The notes under the pieces: generated by a model
Database searches by the model: none
Told to the model about the DNA's origin: nothing
What the model saw: the letters and a program-made list of their open reading frames with translations, nothing else
Shown here: piece after piece, positions 11,601-23,101 of the stretch
Position numbering within the stretch: the stretch's first letter is position 1
Layout of the letters: every line of letters starts with the position of its first letter
Translations under genes and position numbers: made by a program
Origin: Diphasiastrum complanatum
Lineage: Eukaryota > Streptophyta > Lycopodiopsida > Lycopodiales > Lycopodiaceae
Assembly (NCBI GenBank): GCA_029204225.1
Contig: CM055108.1
Location: 2,298,668 to 2,362,667, forward strand
Direction: 5' to 3'
DNA: 64,000 bases

Positions 11601-11729
11601 AGAGTTGCGTGATATGCATATATTTTTTTACAATTTATTGTTGTCATGGCTAATTTATCATGGTTGGTTACAAATGGTTAGCTCCATGCAATTTGAATGG
11701 TTAGTTAGAAATGGTTTGCTCTGTGCAAG

Positions 11730-11731
11730 AT

Positions 11732-11763
<32 letters not shown>
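11730..11763. repeat. GA microsatellite
   Basis: A short GA run inside the hAT element, downstream of its transposase. Confidence 0.95.
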
Positions 11764-11764
<1 letters not shown>

Positions 11765-11867
11765 CGGACGTAGTATGGAAATTATACATGCTGCACCTAT
11801 TGTTTTACACCAGCACATCTTCATGTCTCTCATATCATCTGCATCATGTCCAATCATTGAACATAAC

Positions 11868-11942
11868 ACGCTAAACCCAAAACCCTAACAAATGGCACAA
11901 TTAACAAAACACCCTAATCCCTAAACCCTAACAAATCGCACG
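11868..11942 (+). repeat. Degenerate telomere-type repeats (CCCTAAA)
   Basis: gctaaacccaaaaccctaac and later accctaatccctaaaccctaac carry several near-consecutive copies of the plant telomere unit CCCTAAA or its telobox form. Confidence 0.6.
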
Positions 11943-12102
11943 GTTAACACAACATCATAAACCCACAACCCCACAGCCCTGACCATCAAAACAAAACAAA
12001 GATAGGCATCCTCACTGTGTGATAGGCATTGCACCATAGGTATGTGCAGATTCAATATCAAAACAGCACTTGTGTAGTGTACACTTAAACTTGTGTAGAA
12101 TG

Positions 12103-12815
12103 CATTTGGAATCAACTAAAATGGTCTAGGAATACAGTCCACAGGTTCGTGATCCCGATACGAACTTAAGGGATCGAGCCTGGCTCGATTCGGGTATCGT
12201 TCAGTCAAAATGGCCCTTCGACGGGAGAGAAACGCAATTAGGTCTAGCGAAATGGACTAGTTTTGCAGCTTTTTGTCTGACGGCCCCGTTCATCCAAACA
12301 GGGTCCGTTTTAGGTGCCATCTGTTTCGGCCAATGGACAACCTTGATAGGAACCTGTCGAAACAGACAAGATGAGGAACGGACCGACGGTCAGCCTAGAA
12401 CATCCGTCCGAAGTTTGACGTTGAACAAGGCTTCAGGGACACTTTGTGGGATGGGAACTGAAAACATTTGGAATCGACCAAAATGGTCCAAGAATACAGT
12501 CCATAGGTTCATGATCCCCATACAAACCAAAGGGATCGAGCCCAGCTCAATTCGGGTATCATTCGATCAAAATGGCCCTTCGACGGGAGAGAAACGCAAT
12601 TAGACCAAGCGTAATGGACTGATTTTGCAACTTTCCGTCTGACGGCCCCGTTTCTCCAAACGGGATCCGTTTCAAGTGCCGTCTATTTCAGCCAGTGAAC
12701 AACCTCGATAGAATCCTGTCGGAACAGACAAGACGAGGAACGGACCGACGGCCGGCCCAAAACGTCCGTCCGAAGTTTGACGTTAAACAGGGCTTTAGAG
12801 ACACTTCGTCCGTTC
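12103..12815 (+). repeat. Two tandem copies of a 362-bp unit
   Basis: catttggaatc opens both copies (12103 and 12465). Shared blocks include aatggcccttcgacgggaga, ggaacggaccgacgg and gtccgaagtttgacgtt. The copies differ mainly by transitions. There is no coding match. The unit lies inside the hAT element. Confidence 0.85.
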
Positions 12816-12902
12816 AGGACCAGAAAACTGGGAGACGTTTCGGAGCCCCCGTGTTGGTCTGCAAAATTTCGACAGTGTGTTGCAGCATGTTGAAGTTGTA
12901 CC

Positions 12903-13222
12903 ATAAGTAATTAGTAAGCTATTGAAGTTCATCCGGGGAGAAACCGATCTCATCAACCAAGACATAGTAGTGTGTAGGTCTTGTGGTTCCCTGTAGTGAA
13001 TGACACAGTTTTGCATAAGTAATTAGTAAGCTATTGAAGTTCATCCGGGGGGAAACCGATCTCATCATATAAGGTGCGTAGGTCTTGTGGTTCCCTGTCT
13101 TGAGAGCTTGTCACTCTTCTGGTGAGCATTCATTTCTCCCAGAAACTTGTGGTCCTGAGAGCTTGTCACTCTTCTGGTGAGCATTCACTTCTCCCAAATC
13201 CTCTGGTGAGCATTCACTTCCC
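12903..13222 (+). repeat. Short direct repeats (112-bp and 55-bp periods)
   Basis: ataagtaattagtaagctat begins units at 12903 and 13015. tgagagcttgtcactcttct begins units at 13101 and 13156, with a third partial copy at about 13200. This is non-coding DNA inside the hAT element. Confidence 0.8.
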
Positions 13223-13922
13223 ATTCTGAAACAAATTTTATAAATCGAAAAAGTAGATTTGGCTACACTTAAGATCCACACTGCTGAAACTGGTTACCAC
13301 ATCCACTCCCTTTGCGCCAGGGTTTAGGGTCACCAAATGGTCTGTGCAAGCTGAGCTTAGTTGTGTAAGTTGCGAGCAGCATTTTCGCTCTTCAAAATGT
13401 CTCTTCTTTGAGACAGTCACTGATGCACGCTCCAAGCTTTCGCTCTCATCCAAGCTAACCCTAAACCCAAAACCACTAATCTTTATGTCATGTAAACCAT
13501 CATCTTCACTCCAAACTTCTTTCAGATCAACACTTAACCGCTTTTTTCACTTTTTTCTAAGCTTAGTTTCCAAAGAAGGTTCATAATAATTTATGGACTG
13601 CTCATTAGTCATCGTTGTTTGGAAATATCTTAGTTATGGGAGGCATGGGCCCATTAGGTTTGCTGCAATTTTTTTTGCAAATCTTTTTTGGTACCTTTTT
13701 CGTTTTTTTCAGGAGGGGGCAAGTTTGTGCCAGAAACTCTCTGATAATTAATTCCCGAGGGGATTAGGGAGAGGAAATTCATTTTTATTTGTTTTGGGCA
13801 TGTGGGAGCGAGCGGGGAGGGACCTGTATATTTTTTTTTTTAATAAGAAATTTGAAAAATGGCGGACACGTCCACCCCTGGACACCCGGACGCGCGGCCG
13901 CATCCACCATCTGCTTCCTTAG

Positions 13923-13930
13923 ATTCATAT
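13923..13930 (+). repeat. Right copy of the hAT target duplication (ATTCATAT)
   Basis: Matches 9187-9194; LINE coding sequence resumes directly after it. Confidence 0.5.
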
Positions 13931-14584
13931 ATAACCGAGGCTATTTATTTCGTCGATATATGCAGCAAACTTGGACCTCCTTCCCACCTTCCCGCATTCG
14001 ACTGAGCTATTACCAGACACACTTCCTCTCTCTGGATCCTTCTGGTTTGCCATTGTTGTTGCTCTATCTCTCACAGCCCCTATCACACAGCCTGCGCTAT
14101 CGTCTTGGGCAGTTGCGCATTTCCTCTCATCAGCTTGCTATTGAGGCCGGTCGTGCATGGAATATCCCCCGGGAGCGTTGTCTATGTCGCTTGTGCTCGT
14201 TGCAGGAGGTGGAAGATGAAGCCCATTTCCTCCTCAGATGTCCGTTGTGAGATATGGGGGAGGTATTATTGTCTCTTTCGCGATGGCCCGCATACACTTT
14301 GCAGTTTTGTCTCCTATTCTGATGCTCGTTGCTTGGGACTTCTTGTTCGTGAGATGCTTACTCTCCGTCAGTTTCATCTACCTATACCAGATCACCTAGG
14401 GTTAGACTCCCAGCAGCTGCTTCTCACTGGTTTCTTTCGGACTCAAGCACATGCTAATGACTCCGATGACGAGATTCCTATCCCTGTGCCACCGCGGAAA
14501 AAGCCCAGATGTAGTCGCCACTTGCCTCCATTAGGGCCCACTGTACACTCCACTCAGCGGACACTTCACACTTACTTTCGTTGA
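13931..14584 (+). pseudogene. LINE C-terminal region, 3' part
   Basis: The open frame contains ERCLCRLCSLQEVEDEAHFL and LRCP, the cysteine/histidine pattern found after RT in plant LINEs (C-x2-C...E-x4-H...C). A frame change near 14240 leads to CEIWGRYYCLF, a charged, proline-rich stretch and a final stop at 14582-14584 (TLHTYFR). It continues the LINE begun at 8254, on the far side of the hAT. Frame errors make it non-functional. Confidence 0.8.
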
Positions 14585-14940
<356 letters not shown>

Positions 14941-14941
14941 A

Positions 14942-15046
14942 TCGTGATCCCAGTGAATCGTAATATCAGACACGAGGGTCCGGGCTAGACGCGGCCTTTT
15001 CGCGTCCGACCCTCGGATCGGGATTCACTGGGATCATGATTCGTGA
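14942..15046. repeat. Imperfect palindrome containing hAT-end sequence
   Basis: aatcgtgatcccagtgaatc pairs with gattcactgggatcatgatt (19 of 20). Inside, cgagggtccgggctagacgcg pairs with cgcgtccgaccctcg with a gap. The inner left arm nearly matches the hAT left end at 9197-9222. It looks like an almost completely deleted hAT copy or a foldback element. Confidence 0.65.
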
Positions 15047-16440
15047 ATTCCGATTCTACAAATCACAATTCTAATCGCGAATCATGAAAAAAAAAAAAAA
15101 TTCTTTTGGAAAAATAGCTTATGGCTGAAATTTTTTAGGGAAGCAATGGTCAAAACAACGTTTTGCCTTCCAAAAGTGCAATAGATAGGGCACAAACAGA
15201 TAAAAGTCAGTAGTTGTTTGGTTGTTATTTGCTCTGGTTCACAGTAATTGTTAATGGAAAATGCTACAGTTTGGGCTATTAACTCTATGGATGATGATCA
15301 CTTTTGCAATCAATTCACTGGAGTTGTGAGTGCAATGTGCATATAGTTGGGGGCATACAAATTGGGCCCTAATCAGCGTGCATTTGGACCGCATTTTTAT
15401 CTACGGGGGGGTGCAGGGGGGCAACGATTCCCCCCGCTACAGTCGCCCCCGAAGCAAAAAGCAAGGTACAATTGCTCTACAGTTCTCTGTCTCTATCCCA
15501 TTGGGACCATCTGTGATCATAACAAACAGGCTAGAGGTTGGTTTTGAATTTTTATCCTTGACAGAACCCAACATGGATTAATGCACATAAATTGGACCAT
15601 CCTGCACCCAAAAAATTCGGCAAACTACATAGTAATAATGCTCTTAATTAGAGCTTTCATTTGATACCCATATTGCCCAAAAAAAAATCAACAAAAAAAA
15701 ACAATTCTAAGAAAATTCCGCAATTTTGAACCGCGATTCGGATCCACGATTCTAAACCGTGATTCTGAATCGCAGTGCAACTATATTATTATATATCATA
15801 TATAATAATATATATAAAATATAAAACAAAAAAAATTATATATGGGTTCCGGAATGGGACCCCTCCAAAAAGCATTCCGGTACAATAAAGGCTCAAACAT
15901 ATATCCACATTGTACCTGCACCGAAATGTTATAAATGGTCTATCATTAGCCTTTTCGAATCATCATTAGCCTAGACCCACCAATATTTTTTAAAAAATAG
16001 ATGCATTAATGGTCGCCGTTATCCTTACCTCGGAATTCCCAACGTTCATGAGGGTAATAATTATGGATGCTCGCTCTATTTAAGCACAATGAAGACAATG
16101 AAAAAAATGCTCCTGTTGCAGCAAAGGTTCACTCAGAACATCTGTAGATTCTTCCGATATCTGTTCAACACGCGAGGATAATTGCACTGGGGGGCACTTC
16201 AACAAGGCGCGTGAATGGTCTTCTCCTTACCAAATTTCAAAGTTCAAATTGCATATTTCAAAATTGCAAGGAGACAAGCATAATCTCCTTCTTGAAAAAT
16301 TTGAAGAGGGAAATTGCCACCTCTTCATGGCAGATTGTCAACAAAACAATACTAACAGCTCTAACTTTATAATACTAACAATTTGGAAGAGATCGTCCCG
16401 CATCCAATTGACATTATTTCATCAATATATGTTTCAGCCT
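15047..16440. other. No gene recognised; repeated GATTC/GAATC words at 15047-15090 and 15720-15780
   Basis: The two clusters of short CGATTC-type words in opposite orientation could mark the ends of a foldback element of about 750 bp. The rest is AT-rich DNA, with an AT run at 15784-15838. Confidence 0.35.
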
Positions 16441-16445
16441 ATCTT

Positions 16446-16655
16446 TCACATTATAAAATGCACAAGGGATACAAATTGATGTATAGACAGATTGACTGCC
16501 AGTTGATTGCCGATTGGTATGAAAATTTCTAAAGTTTTGTTTGCAATACAATATTGTTTCTCCTCTGGCAAGGTCTGTAGTGTCCTCAAATTAGGCAAGT
16601 AACTATCTTCAAGCTTTATCAAAACATATATCACATCTACCATTTCCAAGAACAT
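16446..16655 (-). pseudogene. RelA/SpoT-homologue (RSH) exon fragment
   Basis: The 69-codon translation contains VLIKLEDSYLPNLRTLQTLP followed by EEKQYCIANKTLEIFIPIGN. This follows the RSH pattern after the HD hydrolase domain (VLIKLADRLHN-RTL...LP..K....A.ETLEIF.P.ANRLG) residue by residue. The family makes or degrades (p)ppGpp in chloroplasts. Key positions are changed (ADRLHN is EDSYLPN; ANRLG is GNQLA) and similarity ends at about residue 53, perhaps at an exon edge. No other RSH exon is seen nearby. It is probably a captured or decayed gene piece. The match is judged from family knowledge, not a search. Confidence 0.6.
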
Positions 16656-16720
16656 TGAGATTTACAAAGTGAAAATCTCACTGGAAGCTACAAAGTATAT
16701 ACGTGTTCACAATAGAAATT

Positions 16721-17075
16721 ATTACCCTTTGTGTTACTTCTCTTACTATCTCATTGCAATCAATTTTTGCATATGGTTCAACTGATCTAGAAAATTCAAG
16801 ATTTACTCAAGATGATCACATATATTCATAGGTCAATAATTAACCTCAAATCAAGGCTAGCATTGAGTTGCTAATTCATTGGTATCTCATTTGTGTATGT
16901 ACTTTCTGCAACACTAGGCTGTGTAAAGAAAACTGGCCCCACCTGTCACATCCACACACACATACTGGGGTCCCTACAGCAAGTCGCATAGCCACTTCCT
17001 ATCATCTGACACCAAAGCTACCAGGGGAGAGGATGTAGCGATACTTAAACTTTTTATGGAGGCAGTTTCATGTTC
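16721..17075 (+). repeat. Left arm of a 355-bp inverted repeat
   Basis: Nearly identical to the reverse complement of 26254-26608. The match runs from about accctttgtgttacttctc to ggaggcagtttcatgttc, with only a few differences. It lies just upstream (minus sense) of the RSH-like exon. There is no coding content or terminal inverted repeat of its own. Confidence 0.9.
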
Positions 17076-17609
17076 CGACTTGACTTACAAGAGGATGCCA
17101 GCAATTCACGTGGCTTCTCACTTGCCACCCTCTCGCAACTTTCTATGTGTGCAGGTTATTTCCCCAACATGCTATATTGTGCTTGGTGATGCAAGGTCTA
17201 TCCAGAATCCCCTTGAAACCTCCAAAAGCTTCAGAGAATGACATTTGTTGTGCACAAGAGGAGCAATTTTTGCAAGAAAGAAGAAATTGTTTTGAACCCT
17301 TCTATAAGAACAGACCATAGCCAGTAAATGCAAAAGCCTCAATGTAGGGGAAAAGGGTGCAAAATGCTAGTAATGAGACATCGAACCTGATTTCCTTACT
17401 AGCATTGCAAACAAAGGAAATAACCAGTTGCTGCTAAAGATCAGATGGCAGAGAACAAAATGGTTGAGCAAGAGAGTGACCTTGCGTTTGGGGCTTGAAG
17501 CAGACTTCGTAAGAACAACCGCAGCATTTGAGTACTTGAGCAACGACGGCCATGGCTCCAATCCGCCAGCCTTGCTTGTCATTGCCCCCTCTCTCCCACT
17601 CTCGCTCCC

Positions 17610-17640
<31 letters not shown>

Positions 17641-19880
17641 GCTCTCTCGCTCTCTCTCTCTCTCTCTCCCTCGGAGTGGTAGAGGAAACAGAAATACAAG
17701 AAAATGAATTGATCTCAAACTGCCCATTTCGTTTCATGTGAGGGGGATGGCATTTTCTGGGCTGGCCCCACAAACACACTCGCCAAGTGCAAAGGTGACC
17801 TGCCCACACCTAATAATTAGCTGCTCAATTTTGTCCCAATTTGAGTTGAATATGAATTTTAAGACAATCAAGAATGCATGCAATATTGAATTATAGATGA
17901 TGACTTCTCGAATTTCAAAGTATACTAGAGCGTAACTAATTAACTAATGATTGATAGAATATTGTCCTACATGAAGGGCACTACATGTACCGACTCAAAA
18001 TGGAGCAAATAGCCTTGTCGTTACTGAACGATCCCTAAACCATATTGTGTTTTGCGTTCATTGTAATATATACCCATGCTTTCGACGCAAAACCTTCACC
18101 TTGATCAAAAGTAGAGTTTCAAGTAAAACGTCCCACCTTTTCAATATAAGACTTGAGAAACAATCGATACCCAACATTTCTTGCAAATAGCTCGAGTTAT
18201 GTGGTTCACTAGATATAATATAATATCAACTCTTTTGTACTTCGTGTCATTGTGGTAAACACTAAATATGTGAAGGTGTTGGAAAGAATCGGAAGACTCG
18301 ATAAGTGAGCTCTTTGTTATTTCAAGTTGCTTTCTCTTTTCGCTTTCATGTCATGCCATGTATGGTAGTTAGCATGGAGCCAAGATTATTTTTCCTATGA
18401 ATGAGTTTGTGTAAAATAAAAGTTTTTGGCTACCAATTTTGGAATGTTGGTTTCCATTGTTGCTTCTCAAATATTCGTACATAGTTTCATTTGGTTCAAA
18501 CGTTTATATTCCAAAACAAGCAAGTAAATAAGTTTTGCTCTAAACTAGGATATTGCATGTTCAATGATATTTCTTAACAATTACAAAATGACTCTTTTGT
18601 AAGCGAACCACAAATCCAATGACAATTGGTATTACCAAAGAGTGAGGTGATGCAAGCAATGTTTCAAAAATAAATGATTGTTTACAAAAATTCTTCAAAT
18701 GCCTAAAACTATCCCAATCAAACACCATCTGTCTAAGCATATAGAAGCTCATGCTTTGGGAGACAATGATTTTTCTTTTGAATTGTTAAACAATGAATGA
18801 ATAAATCAAATTTTCATTTAATAATTTGTTCATGATTTCTTTTCCGATTGAAAAAATCTTTTCAATTTTTGTTTATCAAAACAAATCGATACAAAAGTTG
18901 AAAATAATGCAATCAAGTTATTAACGATGAGAACAAATCATTCACCATATAATGCAAATCCAAACATGCAAGAGACATCGACCTTGGCCACAACAGACTG
19001 TAATGTAACACCATGATCATCATATATTAATTGTTTGGTACAAGTGTATGAAAAATTCTAAAGAGCTCTAATCAGCAAGATACCTTGACTTGTACTCGAT
19101 TCATAAATATAAAGCATCTAGTTACAATTAGGAGGGTCAGTCAGTTTGTAAACAATAAAAAACAGAGAGTTATAAGACTGCTCTAGAAATGAAGTTGGGT
19201 TGAAGAAACTCTGTTGTTACTAAGCCATTTAGCAAGTGACTAAGTTAAGCACACATCTTGGTCATCATCGGCTAACAACATTCGCCATCTTGCAATCTTG
19301 ATCAAGCCTACAACATAGCATAGAACAACACTCAGATCGCTTCATTCGGATAACACAAATAGAGTAGGCACAACAATCACAATAGTCATAAGCAAGGAAA
19401 GCAAACATATAACAAACGAATTGTAGGCTTCTGAGTCCAATTATGAAAGAGAGAACCAAAAATTGAAGGAAAAAGAGCCCTACCATGTAGAAGTGTCATC
19501 TGGACAAACACATTTCAGTTGTTGCCTTTGACAAGCAAAACACTTGTCACGGTGGCAAGAGTTGCCCAACCGAAGCAATCATCCACGTTTGTTTCCCATC
19601 CACCTCAAAATTCAAAAAGAAGCAAGCAATTGACTGCTTTCTCTCTGCTCTAACTCTTAGTCTACCAATTTCATCTGAAAACTAAGGCCTAAGTAATACA
19701 CTTACAAGCCAAGCATCAACACATCGCATCATATTGCAAAATCCGATCCAAGAATAGAGTCAAAGCAGAGTTTTTAGCGATCACTAAAGCAAATTGAGTG
19801 GCCAAGGTAGAAAGAGGGAGCAATGGATGCGAGCAAAAAATTAATATGTGTATTGATAGCCATATCATTACTTATAAAAG
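17076..19880. other. Long AT-rich stretch with no recognised gene
   Basis: Contains a CT-rich microsatellite at 17618-17670. A minus-strand frame near 17440-17555 (MAVVAQVLKCCGC...) has no recognised family. Open frames elsewhere are short and carry no motifs. Confidence 0.5.

Positions 19881-19881
<1 letters not shown>

Positions 19882-19948
<67 letters not shown>
19882..19948. repeat. GT microsatellite
   Basis: An uninterrupted GT run of about 33 units. Confidence 0.98.
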
Positions 19949-19951
<3 letters not shown>

Positions 19952-20053
19952 AAATATATATGTGTATACATGCCTAGGCTCTTGGTGTCCAGTCTATTGT
20001 CATGCCTAGAGCCTAGGCAAGTATACCTTCAATTTATCTGCCACGTATGTTAA

Positions 20054-20173
<120 letters not shown>

Positions 20174-20294
20174 GTGCATGGTTTTCAACAGCTCTCTATT
20201 TTCTTGGTCTTGGTCTTGCTCTGTACTTCACGAGATGTGCATGAAGTCTCCATCATCATTACACAAAACCCTATCTTCTTTGCTTCTTTTCTAG

Positions 20295-21540
20295 GTCTGG
20301 AAGAGAGACCAGCAATAACAAGATCAAGTGAGGTATGATAAGAGGACCAAAAAGGCTCTACACATGATAAAGATGAATGTTACCAATGAGCTTCTCAAGG
20401 AAGCTGGTAAGAGTACTTCATCAATGGATGCTTGGGATTCATTGAAGAAGCTTTATGAATCCAAGTCTACTTCTAGAGTGTTGACTCTAAGAAGGCAAAT
20501 TTTTTCCTCTTTGCAAAATAACAAAGAAAGTCTAAATACTTTTGTTTTGAGAATGAAAGCATTGAATGATGAGTTGGCTTGCATTGATGAGAGCATCAAG
20601 GAAGGAGAGCTTGTTCAAGTTATTCTTAATGGATTGTTGAATGCTCATGCTAACATTGTTCAAAGTCTTGCTATTCAAAAGACTTTGCCAAGTTTGATTG
20701 ATCTTCAAGAGATTTTGATCAATGAAGAATACAATCTTCAAGCAAGAGGTGGATCTTTATCAACATCTCAAGTTGGAGAGGAGGCTATGTTCATCAAGCG
20801 CAAATTCAAGGGGAAAAGCAAAAGTAAGTGGTCTAAAGGCCAAGATCAAGGGGAGGCTTCTTCAAATGGCAAAAAGAAAGATAGATTAAAGCTCAAGTGC
20901 TTCTATTGTGGCATCAAAGAACACTTTGCAAGTGACTGCTACAATAAGAAGAGAGATCAAGGAGACAAGCAAGGTAATCTTACTCTTGATGAGGATGGTT
21001 TGGTTGTTCAAGATACAAATGATTATGCTTTTGTGATGCCGTCATGTATGCTTGTCAATGATGGAGATCTAGATCCATGGTGGATTGTTAGTGGAGCAAG
21101 TTCACAAATGACTTTTCACAAAGAGTACTTCACTTCTTTGTTGTCATATGGAGATGACAAGAGGGCGCCTACGACAAATGATGGTGAGTGTGCAATCAAA
21201 GGGATTGGCACAATTCCTATTTCTCTCTCTACAAATAGGAATGTTCATTTGGAGGATGTTTTGTTCATTCCATGTATTACCAAGAGTTTTCTTAGTGTGA
21301 GTCAGTTGCTAAGTAAAGGCCTCAAAGTTGAGTTTGATGGAGATGCTTGTATGATCAAAAGGAATGATATCTTCATTGCAAAAGGTAAAAGGCAAGGGAA
21401 ATTGTTCAAACTAGATGCTTGTGTTATTCCTAAACAAGTTGGATGTGTTGCAAGAGAGCAAATACCTATTCAAGAGGTTTGGCATTTTGTGAATCTTGTG
21501 CTTTGTGGAAGTCACATAGACTACCTTATACTAGATATTT
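20295..21540 (+). pseudogene. Ty1/copia gag and protease remnant
   Basis: Gag is copia type, with KKALHMIKMNVTNELLKEAG and ESKSTSRVLTLRRQIFSS, a basic stretch and the zinc knuckle CFYCGIKEHFASDC (C-x2-C-x4-H-x4-C). The protease region follows: WWIVSGASSQMTFHKEYF, where the catalytic aspartate of the usual DSGAS is valine, then DVLFIPCITKSFLSVSQLL. The 5' end of Gag is missing and out of frame before 20328. At about 21485 a deletion joins VWH to the end of the pre-integrase domain. It is closely related to the gag of element C1 at 46656. It is inactive because the protease active site and the rest of pol are lost. Confidence 0.88.
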
Positions 21541-21679
21541 TGAGGCATCAGTGTGAACATGAAATTCAATCGTCCAATCTGAAGCATGCAATATTTGTGC
21601 CGAAGCTAATGTTTTTTTTTAGTTTTTCAAAGGCTTTTAACTACCAATGTTCCAGGTAGAATGAGTGTTTTAGGGTCTG

Positions 21680-23101
21680 TTTTATATATTGTTTGTCCAA
21701 TCTATAGTAGTGTCTGCATTGTCATCATAAGTCAAGGTGTGACTCACATGAATGAGTTCATCTTCAATCGGATCTAGTATGAGTTTTGTTGATATCCAAA
21801 CTACATTTAGCACATTCAATGGAAAAATGATCGGTGTATCTAAAGTTTGATCCAGTAATGAAATCTCGCTCAAGTCGGATTGATTACCTTGTTGATACAT
21901 ATAATTAGTTGTACAATCAATTGTTGCAAGAGCTTGATTTCAGTTGACAGTATCAGTTTGAGAGTCATAATGAATTGCCCAATTTTTTACTAGTCGGTTA
22001 CAAATATGATCCGTTGTTGATGAATCATCATCCTCTTTTTGGACTACAGGTTTGATGGTCCAAGTTATAGGGTCAAATTTGACTGCACATTCACGATTTT
22101 TAAAAGTCATTTTTCTGGTATCCCAATTATGAATTACTTGTGCAACTGGTCACCATGGGCGTCCCAGTAGGACTCAGTAGACATTTGGTGCTTCAGATAA
22201 GTCCATTACTACAAAAATAATGACAAACTGTACTCTACAGGTATGTCGTTTGATTAGCCAACTTAGTGGCAAAAGCCCCAGGCTTAATCCTTGTAAGGCC
22301 CCACTTTGCACATAGCTTTGTTGAAATCAAGTTAATTCCTGAACCTCCATCTATCACGACTGCTTCTTTGGAAAATTGTTTATGTTGTATCAACAGAGTG
22401 ATATATTTCTGCTCACTTTTCTAGGCGGCTCCGACATAGAGTACTTCATTAGATTCTTCAGATCCAGCACAAAAAAGTGGTTCTTGATGGATTTCTGGTT
22501 CAGTTTGAGTTAACTTCTGCACTAATGCTTCTTTTGCATTTGACACCAACTTCAGGAACTCTCCCAATGTAATACTGATCTTACTAAACAAAATATTCAT
22601 AAGCAGTTTTGTTTGCGGCGCTTCCAGTTTAGTCATCTTGAAGGGTTCCTCATGATGATGTAATTGAGCATTCATATCTGTTCATGGATTATTCGGTGGT
22701 TGCACAGGCAAAAAATGGACTTCAGTTGCTACTCTAGCGGCTTCAAGCTCTTCTTTTTCTTGCAAATGTTTAATCCATTGTCTCATATCCTGGTATCTCC
22801 TCTTTTCAGCATGGAGATTTGGATAGACTCTAGATGTTGTTGGTATATCAGTAGATGGTATAGAATCAGCAGGTATTGGGGCTGCTACAGGTTCTTTCTA
22901 CTTCTGTGCTTTGGTAAGCACCATCAAGGGTACACTTGGTTCAAGTTGAACTGCTAGTCTTTGCTTAATTGTTATCAAATTTATAGGAGTTGTATCTGAT
23001 GGCGGCTTTGCTCTTGCTCGACACTCTTTGTGGCTAAAAGCATGGTTTGGTGGTACAACATGTACTTTCAAGGACACTAACTTTTTTTGGGTCTCATGCA
23101 A
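21680..23101 (-). pseudogene. Ty3/gypsy Gag-protease region fragment
   Basis: On the minus strand, short open pieces follow one another: a Gag-side part (SHKECRARAKPPSD, KRRYQDMRQWIKHLQEKEE), then KLEAPQTKLLMNILFSKIS. Next is an aspartic-protease pattern, AVVIDGGSGINLISTKLCAK and, after stops, GTPMV and VIHNWDTRKMTFKNRECAVK. The protease would process the polyprotein. DGGSG in place of the usual D-[ST]-G leaves the catalytic site doubtful. Several stops and frame changes are present, and no RT is attached. Confidence 0.6.

Larger units (their letters stand above)
9195..13922 (+). mobile_element. hAT DNA transposon (DUF659 type) inserted in the LINE
   Basis: The DNA between the LINE halves is about 4.7 kb, is flanked by ATTCATAT and encodes a hAT transposase. 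The left end begins tagacatgagggtccgggcc. Both ends are rich in GGACGC/GCGTCC motifs, a typical subterminal arrangement for transposase binding. The terminal inverted repeats are weak: ggtccgggccggacgcggg on the left compares with gtgtccaggggtggacgtg read from the right, about 37 bp in. The right boundary is therefore less certain than the left. Confidence 0.6.

Noticed and set aside
17434-17560. Minus-strand MAVVAQVLKCCGC frame as the first exon of the RSH-like gene
   Set aside because: The direction is right, but there is no similarity to RSH N-termini that I can defend, and an inverted-repeat arm lies between.
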